Notes under the pieces: generated by a model
Told to the model about the DNA's origin: nothing
Database searches by the model: none
What the model saw: the letters and a program-made list of their open reading frames with translations, nothing else
Program-made: the position numbers and the translations under genes
Part shown: one piece after another, positions 1 through 5,877 of the stretch
Numbering within the stretch: the stretch's first letter is position 1
Layout of the letters: each line of letters starts with the position of its first letter
Assembly: GCA_023388015.1 (NCBI GenBank)
Contig: JAEWHB010000167.1
Span: forward strand, 1 to 5,906
Direction of reading: 5' to 3'
DNA from: Bacteroidota bacterium
Lineage (GTDB): Bacteria; Bacteroidota; Bacteroidia; Flavobacteriales; Weeksellaceae
DNA length: 5,906 bases

Positions 1-881
1 ATTGGGATCGCCCGATTTTGACGGATAGCGGTGGCTTTCAGGTTTATTCGCTTTCCGACCGGCGGAAAGTTACCGAAGAAGGCGTTCGTTTTAAATCCCA
101 TATCGATGGATCCTATCATATGTTCACACCTGAATATTCGATGGAAATCCAGCGAAACATCGGTGCCGATATCATCATGGCTTTTGACGAACTCACCGGA
201 ATTCCGGCCGAATACAAAGATGCCAAACGCGCTATGCATGTCACGCATCGCTGGTTGGAACGTTGCCGAACTTGGTTAAATGAAAACCCGTCACTTTATG
301 GATATGAGCAAACCCTATATCCGATTGTTCAGGGCAATTCATTTCATGATTTACGGAAAGAATCAGCAGAATATGTGGCTAATTTCGGAGCGGACGGAAA
401 TGCCATCGGTGGACTCAGCGTAGGCGAGCCGGAAGAAGTCATGTATGAAATAACCGATTTGGTGACCGATATTTTACCCCAAGACAAACCGCGTTATCTG
501 ATGGGCGTTGGAACGCCCTGGAACATTTTGGAATGTATTGCGTTGGGTGTGGATCAGTTTGATTGTGTGATGCCCACCCGAAATGCCCGAAACGGAATGC
601 TGTTTACTTGGAACGGTGTGATGAACATGAAAAACGCCAAATGGAAAGATGATTTTTCGCCTTTGGATGAATCAGGGACAAGTTATGTGGACAGTTATTA
701 TTCCAAAGCTTATGTGCGACATCTTTTTGTGGCGGAAGAATATTTAGGCAAACAAATTGCTTCAGTGCACAATCTTGCTTTTTATTTGGATTTGGTGCAA
801 ACCGCTAGAAAGCATATTTTAGACGGAGATTTCACCGAATGGAAAAACCGGATTCTTCCGCAATTAAAACAAAGATTATAA
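1..881 (+). CDS. tgt: Queuine tRNA-ribosyltransferase (tRNA-guanine transglycosylase), 5'-truncated by the window edge
   Basis: The enzyme exchanges guanine at the wobble position 34 of GUN-anticodon tRNAs for the queuosine precursor preQ1; it is cytoplasmic. The frame is open from base 3 and reads WDRPILTDSGGFQVYSL, so the TTG at 18 is an internal Leu codon and the real start lies upstream. About 292 codons are present, and comparison with E. coli Tgt suggests some 80 N-terminal residues are missing. Family landmarks are intact: TDSGGFQ, whose Asp (24-26) is the general acid/base; PIVQG; the base-binding loop IGGLSVGEP (405-431); and FDCVMPTRNARNG, whose Asp (561-563) is the covalent nucleophile. 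The oddity is the C-terminal zinc site. The CxCxxC of most bacterial Tgts aligns with Gly (675), Ser (681) and Asp (690), although the fourth ligand, His of VHNLAFY (768-770), remains. Identity is secure; the substitution is probably lineage-specific rather than inactivating. The TAA is at 879-881, and the next gene follows after 6 bp. Confidence 0.96.
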   Translation, partial: WDRPILTDSGGFQVYSLSDRRKVTEEGVRFKSHIDGSYHMFTPEYSMEIQRNIGADIIMAFDELTGIPAEYKDAKRAMHVTHRWLERCRTWLNENPSLYGYEQTLYPIVQGNSFHDLRKESAEYVANFGADGNAIGGLSVGEPEEVMYEITDLVTDILPQDKPRYLMGVGTPWNILECIALGVDQFDCVMPTRNARNGMLFTWNGVMNMKNAKWKDDFSPLDESGTSYVDSYYSKAYVRHLFVAEEYLGKQIASVHNLAFYLDLVQTARKHILDGDFTEWKNRILPQLKQRL

Positions 882-887
882 GTTCAT

Positions 888-1982
888 TTGAGAATATTTG
901 ACAAATATATCGTCCGCAATTTCGTGAGCACCTTCTTTTTCATGGTGATCATCCTTTCGGCTATTGCGGTAATCATCGATTTAAGTCAAAAACTCGGACG
1001 GATTGAAGACAACGGTTCCACACCATGGGAAGCGATGACGCAATTTTATCCGTTTTGGGCGGTTTGGTTGGTAAACACATTTTTACCGGTTGCCGTATTT
1101 ATTTCGGTAATTTATTTCACTTCCCGGCTTACCATGCAAACCGAAATTGTGGCTGCACAAGCGGGCGGAATCAGTTTTTACCGTTTGACCAAACCCTACG
1201 TTTGGGTAGCAGCCGGGATCGCTGTGGTAGCGCTTTTTGTGAATAATTTCGCTTTGCCCTGGGCCAACATTAAAAAGAATACTTATCAGTACGAATACTT
1301 GCTCAGCAGTTCCAAAAAAGGCGAATATTACGAGCGGCAGAAGATTTCCTCTCAAATTTCTTCTGACGAATTTATTTTTGCCCAAAACTATGACCGTGTC
1401 CAGAAACGGGGGACGAGCTTTGTTTATCAGGAATTCGAAGAAGAAAAATTAAAATATCAGATCATTGCTTCTTCCTTTAACTGGGACGAAAAAGATTCGG
1501 TTTACATACTTCGAAATGCTTATATACGCCAAGTAAAATCAGGGGCCAGAGATAGTTTGGGATATGAAATTACCTTGAAGCGAACTTTTAAATCCACCCC
1601 CGACGAAATTCTCCCGGAAGGTTATGTAGCCGAAACAATGAATTCAATCGAACTGAATCAGTTTATTCAAAAACAAAAATTCAAAGGTTCTGCGAGTGTT
1701 AACGCCTATATGAACGAATTGCATCAAAGGAACAGTTCGCCTTTTTCAACATTTATTCTCACGCTTTTAGCACTTTCGCTTTCTTCTCAAAAACGAAGGG
1801 GCGGAATAGGGTTAAACCTTGCGCTGGGAATCATTTTGGCTTTTGTCTATATTTTCTTCAATCAGATTTCGCTTACCTACTCCACGCAGGGATATGTATC
1901 GCCATTCATTGCGGCTTGGGGACCCAATGTGATTTTTGGAATTCTGACGGCTTACTTTTATTTAAAGAGAGCGAGGGCTTAA
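888..1982 (+). CDS. lptG: LptF/LptG (YjgP/YjgQ) family inner-membrane permease of lipopolysaccharide export
   Basis: This is a 364-residue inner-membrane protein of the family whose LptF/LptG members, with the LptB ATPase, extract lipopolysaccharide and pass it to the periplasmic bridge. By inspection there are three N-terminal hydrophobic segments (about 12-32, 56-78, 102-124), a soluble region (about 130-280) expected to be the periplasmic beta-jellyroll, and three C-terminal segments (about 284-300, 307-327, 336-358). The loop TEIVAAQAGGISFYRL (about 85-100) matches the cytoplasmic coupling segment that contacts LptB in this family. The start is TTG at 888: the residues MRIFDKYIVRNF match the family's usual N-terminus, the frame closes immediately upstream at the tgt stop, and the next ATG lies inside the first membrane segment. 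There is no clear Shine-Dalgarno sequence. It follows tgt by 6 bp and is probably co-transcribed with it. The LptG rather than LptF assignment is tentative, because Bacteroidota genomes usually carry more than one homologue. Confidence 0.85.
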   Translation: MRIFDKYIVRNFVSTFFFMVIILSAIAVIIDLSQKLGRIEDNGSTPWEAMTQFYPFWAVWLVNTFLPVAVFISVIYFTSRLTMQTEIVAAQAGGISFYRLTKPYVWVAAGIAVVALFVNNFALPWANIKKNTYQYEYLLSSSKKGEYYERQKISSQISSDEFIFAQNYDRVQKRGTSFVYQEFEEEKLKYQIIASSFNWDEKDSVYILRNAYIRQVKSGARDSLGYEITLKRTFKSTPDEILPEGYVAETMNSIELNQFIQKQKFKGSASVNAYMNELHQRNSSPFSTFILTLLALSLSSQKRRGGIGLNLALGIILAFVYIFFNQISLTYSTQGYVSPFIAAWGPNVIFGILTAYFYLKRARA

Positions 1983-1997
1983 TTACCCAAACCGCTC
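1969..1997. terminator. Possible shared bidirectional terminator hairpin over the two convergent stop codons
   Basis: An interrupted inverted repeat has outer arms GAGCG (1969-1973) and CGCTC (1993-1997) and inner arms GGG (1975-1977) and CCC (1986-1988), with an unpaired A on one side, four bases (AAAC, 1989-1992) on the other, and an 8-base loop holding both stop codons. Read on the minus strand the hairpin is followed by TCTTTAAATAAAAG, a moderately U-rich tail. On the plus strand the nearest T run is at 2007-2011, nine bases downstream, so it looks better for the CoA-transferase gene than for the permease gene. The internal asymmetry makes it a weak candidate. Its position, exactly where two convergent genes meet, is the main argument for it. 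Confidence 0.35.
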
Positions 1998-3260
1998 AAA
2001 ATGTGCTTTTTCCAAAGTTTCCCGGTGATCCGGATGGGCAATGGAAATCAAAAGTTTCGAACGTTGCTCCAAGTTTTTTCCATACAAATTCACCACGCCA
2101 TATTCGGTTACGATATAATGCGCATGGCCTCTTGTCGTTACCACGCCGGCTCCTTCTTTCAAAAACGGCGTAATCCGCGAAATTCCTTTATTGGTAACCG
2201 ATGGAATCGCAATGATCGGTTTCCCACCTTCAGACAGTGCCGCGCCCCGCATAAAATCCATCTGACCGCCAATTCCAGAATATTGATAAGTCCCAATCGA
2301 ATCCGAACAAATTTGTCCGGTCAAATCAATTTCCAACGCACTGTTGATGGCTACCACTTTTGGGTTCTGACGAATTGTCCCCGAATCATTTACCAAAGAA
2401 ACATTCATAAAAGACATACTCGGATTGTCATTCACAAAATCATAAACCCTTTTGGTTCCGGCCACAAAAGAAGTCACCGTTTTGCCACGCAGAACATTTT
2501 TCTTTTCATTGTTAATCACACCCGACTCGATGAGCGGCACCACGCCATCTGAAAACATTTCGGTGTGAATTCCCAAATCTTTGTGATTACCCAAACAGCT
2601 CAAAACCGCATCGGGAATTGCCCCGATTCCGGCTTGCAAAGTAGAGCCATCATCAATCAATCCAGCTACATTTTCACCTATTTTCTGGATGGTATCATTG
2701 ATTTTACTTCCATAATCCACTGCAGGAAGTTCAGTTTCGTGCCAAACCATCGCATCGAATTTGGAACTGTGAACGGGTGAGTCACCCAGCGTTCTAGGCA
2801 TTTTGGGATTGACCTGTGCAATGACCAATTTGGCATGACGCACCGCCGACCAGGCAGCATCAACAGAAGTTCCAAGGCTACAAAATCCCTGACTGTCGGG
2901 TGGCGAAACATGAACGATGGCCACATCCAACGGAAGATAGCCTTTCGAAAACAAAAGCGGAATTTCGCTCAGGAAAATGGGAACATATCGGCCGCGTGAA
3001 CTATTCGCCCATTCGCGAATGTTGGTGGAAACAAACAAAGAATTCAAATAAAAGCTATCCGTCACGCCCGGTTCCTTCCATTCAATATCGCCAAACATAC
3101 TGATGGAAACCAGCTCTACGTCCTTAACTTCATCTTTTCTTTTCAATAAAGTATTCAAAACATGAAGCGGAGTCGCTGCGCTTCCATGAAGAAAAACACG
3201 GTCACCGGATTTCACCAATTTCACCGCTTCTTCAGCCGAAATGTAATTTATATTCTCCAT
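1983..3260 (-). CDS. Acetyl-CoA hydrolase / acyl-CoA:carboxylate CoA-transferase family protein
   Basis: A cytoplasmic enzyme of the family that includes 4-hydroxybutyrate CoA-transferase and acetyl-CoA hydrolase, which move CoA between carboxylic acids through an enzyme glutamyl-CoA intermediate. The product is 425 residues from the ATG at 3260, close to the usual 430-440. Seen in order: an N-terminal domain (about 1-190) with DVAIVHVSPPDSQGFCSLG; a glycine loop LQAGIGAIPDAV (about 208-219); the catalytic segment GIHTEMFSDG, whose Glu (residue 234, bases 2561-2559) aligns with the nucleophilic Glu of 4-hydroxybutyrate CoA-transferase; and the C-terminal CoA-site loop SGIGGQMDFMRGA (about 328-340). 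An in-frame TTG at 3269 would add three residues, but it lies inside the likely -7 promoter box, so ATG is preferred. It is a single-gene unit, convergent with the permease gene and divergent from thrS. The acyl substrate (acetate, propionate, butyrate, succinate or 4-hydroxybutyrate) cannot be read from this sequence, so no symbol is given. Confidence 0.92.
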   Translation of the reverse strand: MENINYISAEEAVKLVKSGDRVFLHGSAATPLHVLNTLLKRKDEVKDVELVSISMFGDIEWKEPGVTDSFYLNSLFVSTNIREWANSSRGRYVPIFLSEIPLLFSKGYLPLDVAIVHVSPPDSQGFCSLGTSVDAAWSAVRHAKLVIAQVNPKMPRTLGDSPVHSSKFDAMVWHETELPAVDYGSKINDTIQKIGENVAGLIDDGSTLQAGIGAIPDAVLSCLGNHKDLGIHTEMFSDGVVPLIESGVINNEKKNVLRGKTVTSFVAGTKRVYDFVNDNPSMSFMNVSLVNDSGTIRQNPKVVAINSALEIDLTGQICSDSIGTYQYSGIGGQMDFMRGAALSEGGKPIIAIPSVTNKGISRITPFLKEGAGVVTTRGHAHYIVTEYGVVNLYGKNLEQRSKLLISIAHPDHRETLEKAHFERFG

Positions 3261-3266
3261 AATTCT

Positions 3267-3274
3267 CAAATTTA
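3267..3274 (-). promoter_or_regulatory. Bacteroidota -7 promoter box for the CoA-transferase gene
   Basis: On the minus strand the sequence is TAAATTTG, a perfect match to the Bacteroidota -7 consensus TAnnTTTG. Only six bases separate its last G from the ATG at 3260, so transcription should begin at or within a few bases of the start codon, giving a leaderless or nearly leaderless mRNA. I find no TTTG -33 element at the expected 17-23 base spacing; the region there reads CATTTCATC. The box also contains the alternative TTG start codon at 3269, which argues against that codon being translated. The motif is short and the region AT-rich, so a chance match is possible. Confidence 0.45.
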
Positions 3275-3325
3275 ACGAAGATTATTAATTTGATGAAATG
3301 AAATGATGAATCTCATTAAAACTCG

Positions 3326-3333
3326 TAAATTTG
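3326..3333 (+). promoter_or_regulatory. Bacteroidota -7 promoter box for thrS-infC
   Basis: TAAATTTG, again an exact TAnnTTTG match, lies with 21 bases between it and the thrS ATG at 3355. That implies a 5' leader of roughly 15 bases, which is AT-rich (CTTAAAATTAATTAAAA before ATG) and has no Shine-Dalgarno motif, as is normal in this phylum. No good -33 TTTG is visible at standard spacing; the nearest TTTG (3289-3292) is 33 bases upstream. The short leader leaves no room for a T-box riboswitch or for a tRNA-mimicking operator of the E. coli thrS type. Confidence 0.55.
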
Positions 3334-3354
3334 CACTCTTAAAATTAATTAAAA

Positions 3355-5277
3355 ATGATCAACATTACACTTCCGGACGGAAGCATCAGGCAATATGAAA
3401 GCGGAATTACTCCGATGGGAATTGCCATGAGCATCAGCGAAGGATTGGCGCGAAATGTCATATCCGCATTGGTAAACGGCGAACAGGCAGAAACCATAAC
3501 ACCTGTTACCACCGACGCTACCGTTCAGCTTCTGACGTGGAATGATGATTTGGGAAAGAAAGCATTCTGGCATTCCTCTGCCCACCTTTTGGCGCAGGCA
3601 ATTATGGAATTTTATCCAAATGCGAAACTCACCATTGGGCCGGCCATTGAAAATGGATTTTATTATGATGTCGATTTCGGGGATGAAACTTTTTCGGATA
3701 AGGATTTCGAAAAAGTCGAAAAGAAAATGCTGGAAAACGCCCGAAAAAATTCGGAATTTAAACTTTATCCGGTTTCCAAAGCCGAAGCTTTGCAAGAATA
3801 TGCCGGAAACGAATACAAAACCGAACTGATTGAAAATCTAGAAGACGGCGAAATTACTTTTTGTTCGCATGATAATTTTACCGATTTATGCCGCGGAGGA
3901 CATATTCCTAACACAGGAATTGTGAAAGCGGCTAAAATCCTGAATGCAGCCGGTGCTTATTGGCGCGGTGACGAAAAAAACAAACAATTGGTGCGTGTTT
4001 ACGGGATTTCTTTCCCCAAACAAAAAAATTTAACCGAATACCTGAATCTTCTGGAAGAAGCCAAAAAACGTGACCATAGAAAATTAGGAAAAGAACTCGG
4101 ATTTTTTACTTTCTCTGAAAAAGTCGGACAAGGATTGCCGCTTTGGTTGCCAAAAGGTGCTGCTTTGAGAAGGAAACTGGAAAACTTCCTGATGAAAGCC
4201 CAGCAAAAAGCCGGATATGAAATGGTAATTTCACCGCACATCGGACACAAAGATCTGTACGTAACTTCCGGACATTATGCGAAATACGGTGCCGATAGTT
4301 TCCAGCCGATTCATACGCCGAACGAAGGCGAAGAATTTTTATTGAAACCGATGAACTGTCCGCATCACTGCGAAATTTACAAAGCAGAGCAATGGTCCTA
4401 TCGTGATTTACCAAAGCGTTATGCAGAATTCGGAACGGTTTATCGGTACGAACAAAGTGGTGAATTACATGGTTTAACGCGCGTCCGCGGATTTACGCAG
4501 GACGATGCGCATTTGTTCTGTACGCCCGATCAATTATTGGACGAATTCAAAAACGTGATCGATTTGGTATTGTACGTTTTCAGTTCTCTTGGATTTGAAG
4601 ACTTTGTAACCCAGGTTTCTTTGCGCGATCCCGACAATAAGGAAAAATACATTGGTTCCGACGAGAATTGGGAAAAAGCCGAAAGTGCCATTATGCAAGC
4701 TGCTACAGAAAAAGGTTTGAAAACCGTGGTGGAATACGGTGAGGCAGCATTTTATGGTCCAAAGTTGGATTTTATGGTAAAAGATGCCTTGGGTAGAAAA
4801 TGGCAGTTGGGAACCATTCAAGTAGATTATAATTTACCGGAACGTTTTGAGTTAAGTTACATTGGTGCAGATAATCAAGCACATACGCCGGTGATGATTC
4901 ACCGCGCGCCATTTGGGTCAATGGAAAGATTTGTGGCAATTTTGCTGGAGCATACCGGAGGTAATTTTCCGCTTTGGTTGGCGCCCGATGTCTTTATCAT
5001 ACTGCCAATCAGTGAGAAATACCAAGAATATGGCGAAAAACTTTCTAAATTCTTAGAAAATTCCGATATTCGCGGCCTGATTGATAATCGCAACGAAAAA
5101 ACGGGTAAAAAAATCCGCGATGCGGAGATGAAAAAAATCCCTTATATGTTGATTGTGGGTGAGAAAGAGGCCGAAAATGGTACGGTTTCTGTGAGAAAAC
5201 ACGGCGGAGAAGATTTAGGCGAAATGACGATGGAAGAGTTGAAAGAACGGATTATCAAAGAATTAGAAGTTAATTAA
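3355..5277 (+). CDS. thrS: Threonyl-tRNA synthetase
   Basis: This class II synthetase charges tRNA-Thr with threonine and hydrolyses mischarged Ser-tRNA-Thr. At 640 residues it is full length. Domains in order: TGS (about 1-61, beginning INITLPDGS); the N2 editing domain with HSSAH (His73, His77) and CRGGH (Cys179, His183); the catalytic core (about 245-535); and a C-terminal anticodon-binding domain (about 540-640, with KIPYMLIVGEKE). The catalytic zinc ligands are all present: Cys335 in MNCPHHC, His386 in TQDDAH and His516 in MIHRAPFGS. Motif 2 (RYEQSGELHGLTRVRGF) and motif 3 (GSMERF) are intact. ATG at 3355 gives the standard N-terminus. It is divergent from the CoA-transferase gene, with a Bacteroidota -7 box just upstream, and heads the conserved thrS-infC order, infC following after 13 bp with no terminator between. 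Nothing suggests damage or transfer. Confidence 0.98.
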   Translation: MINITLPDGSIRQYESGITPMGIAMSISEGLARNVISALVNGEQAETITPVTTDATVQLLTWNDDLGKKAFWHSSAHLLAQAIMEFYPNAKLTIGPAIENGFYYDVDFGDETFSDKDFEKVEKKMLENARKNSEFKLYPVSKAEALQEYAGNEYKTELIENLEDGEITFCSHDNFTDLCRGGHIPNTGIVKAAKILNAAGAYWRGDEKNKQLVRVYGISFPKQKNLTEYLNLLEEAKKRDHRKLGKELGFFTFSEKVGQGLPLWLPKGAALRRKLENFLMKAQQKAGYEMVISPHIGHKDLYVTSGHYAKYGADSFQPIHTPNEGEEFLLKPMNCPHHCEIYKAEQWSYRDLPKRYAEFGTVYRYEQSGELHGLTRVRGFTQDDAHLFCTPDQLLDEFKNVIDLVLYVFSSLGFEDFVTQVSLRDPDNKEKYIGSDENWEKAESAIMQAATEKGLKTVVEYGEAAFYGPKLDFMVKDALGRKWQLGTIQVDYNLPERFELSYIGADNQAHTPVMIHRAPFGSMERFVAILLEHTGGNFPLWLAPDVFIILPISEKYQEYGEKLSKFLENSDIRGLIDNRNEKTGKKIRDAEMKKIPYMLIVGEKEAENGTVSVRKHGGEDLGEMTMEELKERIIKELEVN

Positions 5278-5290
5278 AATTATATAAACT

Positions 5291-5845
5291 ATCGCAATAA
5301 GAAGAAAAGGTGGGGGACGCCGTCCCGCACGAGTGATCAAAGAAGATCAGCATAAGATTAATCAGAAAATTACCGTTCCCGAAGTTCGGGTAGTTGGTGA
5401 AGGCATTGAGCCCGGAATCTATCCTATTGCCAAAGCTTTACAAATGGCAGAGGATGCAGGTTTGGATTTGGTAATGATTACCGAAAAGGCCGTTCCGCCT
5501 GTATGTCGTATTGTGGATTATAAAAAATTCCTTTACGAACAGAAAAAGAAGGAAAAGGAACTGAAAGCCAAACAACAAAAGGTTACGATTAAAGAAATCC
5601 GATTTGGACCTCAGACAGACGATCATGACTACGAATTCAAAAAACGTCATGCGAGAAGTTTTCTGGAAGAAGGTTCAAAACTGAAAGCTTATGTGTTTTT
5701 CAAAGGCCGATCCATCATCTTTAAAGACCAAGGCGAAATTTTATTGTTGAAACTCGCTCAGGAACTGGAAGATGTAGGGAAAGTGGAACAACTTCCAAAA
5801 TTAGAAGGAAAGCGGATGATCATGATGATGGCTCCGAAAAAATAA
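5291..5845 (+). CDS. infC: Translation initiation factor IF-3, probable non-canonical ATC start
   Basis: IF3 binds the 30S subunit, keeps it apart from 50S and proofreads start codon and initiator tRNA. Visible in order: the N-terminal domain beginning HKINQKITVPEVRVVGEG; PPVCRIVDYKKFLYEQ, the variant family signature that starts the lysine-rich linker helix; and the C-terminal domain with KEIRFGPQTDDHDY, FFKGRS and a closing EGKRMIMMMAPKK. The nearest standard start is GTG at 5333 (170 residues). The same frame is open back to a TAA at 5285-5287 and contains no ATG, but an arginine/glycine-rich stretch IAIRRKGGGRRPAR runs from ATC at 5291. This looks like a genuine basic N-terminal tail and gives 184 residues. 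Since infC in E. coli starts with AUU and IF3 represses its own mRNA through that codon, I prefer ATC 5291. Gene identity is near certain; the start is about 60:40 in favour of ATC over GTG. It is co-transcribed with thrS. Confidence 0.93.
   Translation: MAIRRKGGGRRPARVIKEDQHKINQKITVPEVRVVGEGIEPGIYPIAKALQMAEDAGLDLVMITEKAVPPVCRIVDYKKFLYEQKKKEKELKAKQQKVTIKEIRFGPQTDDHDYEFKKRHARSFLEEGSKLKAYVFFKGRSIIFKDQGEILLLKLAQELEDVGKVEQLPKLEGKRMIMMMAPKK
5314..5326 (+). other. Short GC-rich hairpin in the 5' region of infC
   Basis: GGGAC (5314-5318) pairs perfectly with GTCCC (5322-5326) around a three-base GCC loop. It stands out in otherwise AT-rich sequence and ends six bases before the GTG at 5333. If GTG were the start, this stem would sit on the ribosome-loading region and should hinder initiation. 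If translation begins at ATC 5291, the stem is simply inside codons for the GGGRRP stretch. There is no T run after it, so it is not an intrinsic terminator between thrS and infC. A structural or regulatory role is unproven. Confidence 0.4.
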
Positions 5846-5853
5846 TACGAAAC

Positions 5854-5877
5854 TCGAATTTCGACATTCGAATTTCG
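5854..5877 (+). repeat. Pair of 10-bp direct repeats in the spacer after infC
   Basis: TCGAATTTCG occurs at 5854-5863 and again at 5868-5877, separated by four bases. The same bases can fold as TCGAAT (5854-5859) pairing with ATTCGA (5866-5871) over a six-base loop. No T run follows, so this is not a convincing terminator, and continued transcription into a downstream gene (rpmI in the usual gene order) is likely. The rest of the 61-base spacer (5846-5906) shows no gene and no TAnnTTTG box. The repeat may be a small degenerate intergenic repeat or a leader structure for the next gene. Confidence 0.45.

Noticed and set aside
18..20. TTG as the start of tgt
   Set aside because: The frame continues upstream to the window edge with WDRPI, which matches the conserved residues before TDSGGFQ in Tgt, so the gene is truncated by the window and TTG is an internal Leu.
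1083..1385. 100-codon minus-strand open frame
   Set aside because: It is antisense to the permease gene and its translation is not protein-like; no start signal is visible.
2001..2552. 183-codon plus-strand open frame
   Set aside because: It lies wholly antisense to the CoA-transferase coding sequence, which has intact catalytic motifs over the same bases, and its translation is low-complexity and unlike any family I recognise. It is a shadow of that gene's codon bias.
3267..3269. TTG at 3269 as the start of the CoA-transferase gene
   Set aside because: It adds only MRI before an ATG that gives the normal N-terminus, and it overlaps the probable -7 promoter element, so it may not be in the mRNA at all.
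3334..3354. T-box riboswitch or tRNA-like operator upstream of thrS
   Set aside because: Only about 20 bases separate the likely promoter box from the ATG, and they are AT-rich with no stem or T-box-like sequence.
3349..3795. 148-codon minus-strand open frame opposite the start of thrS
   Set aside because: It is fully antisense to the TGS and editing domains of thrS and would end in the thrS promoter region. The translation has no recognisable family features.
5278..5332. Intrinsic terminator between thrS and infC
   Set aside because: The GGGAC/GTCCC hairpin has no T run after it, and its bases are probably coding for the infC N-terminus, so read-through of the operon is expected.
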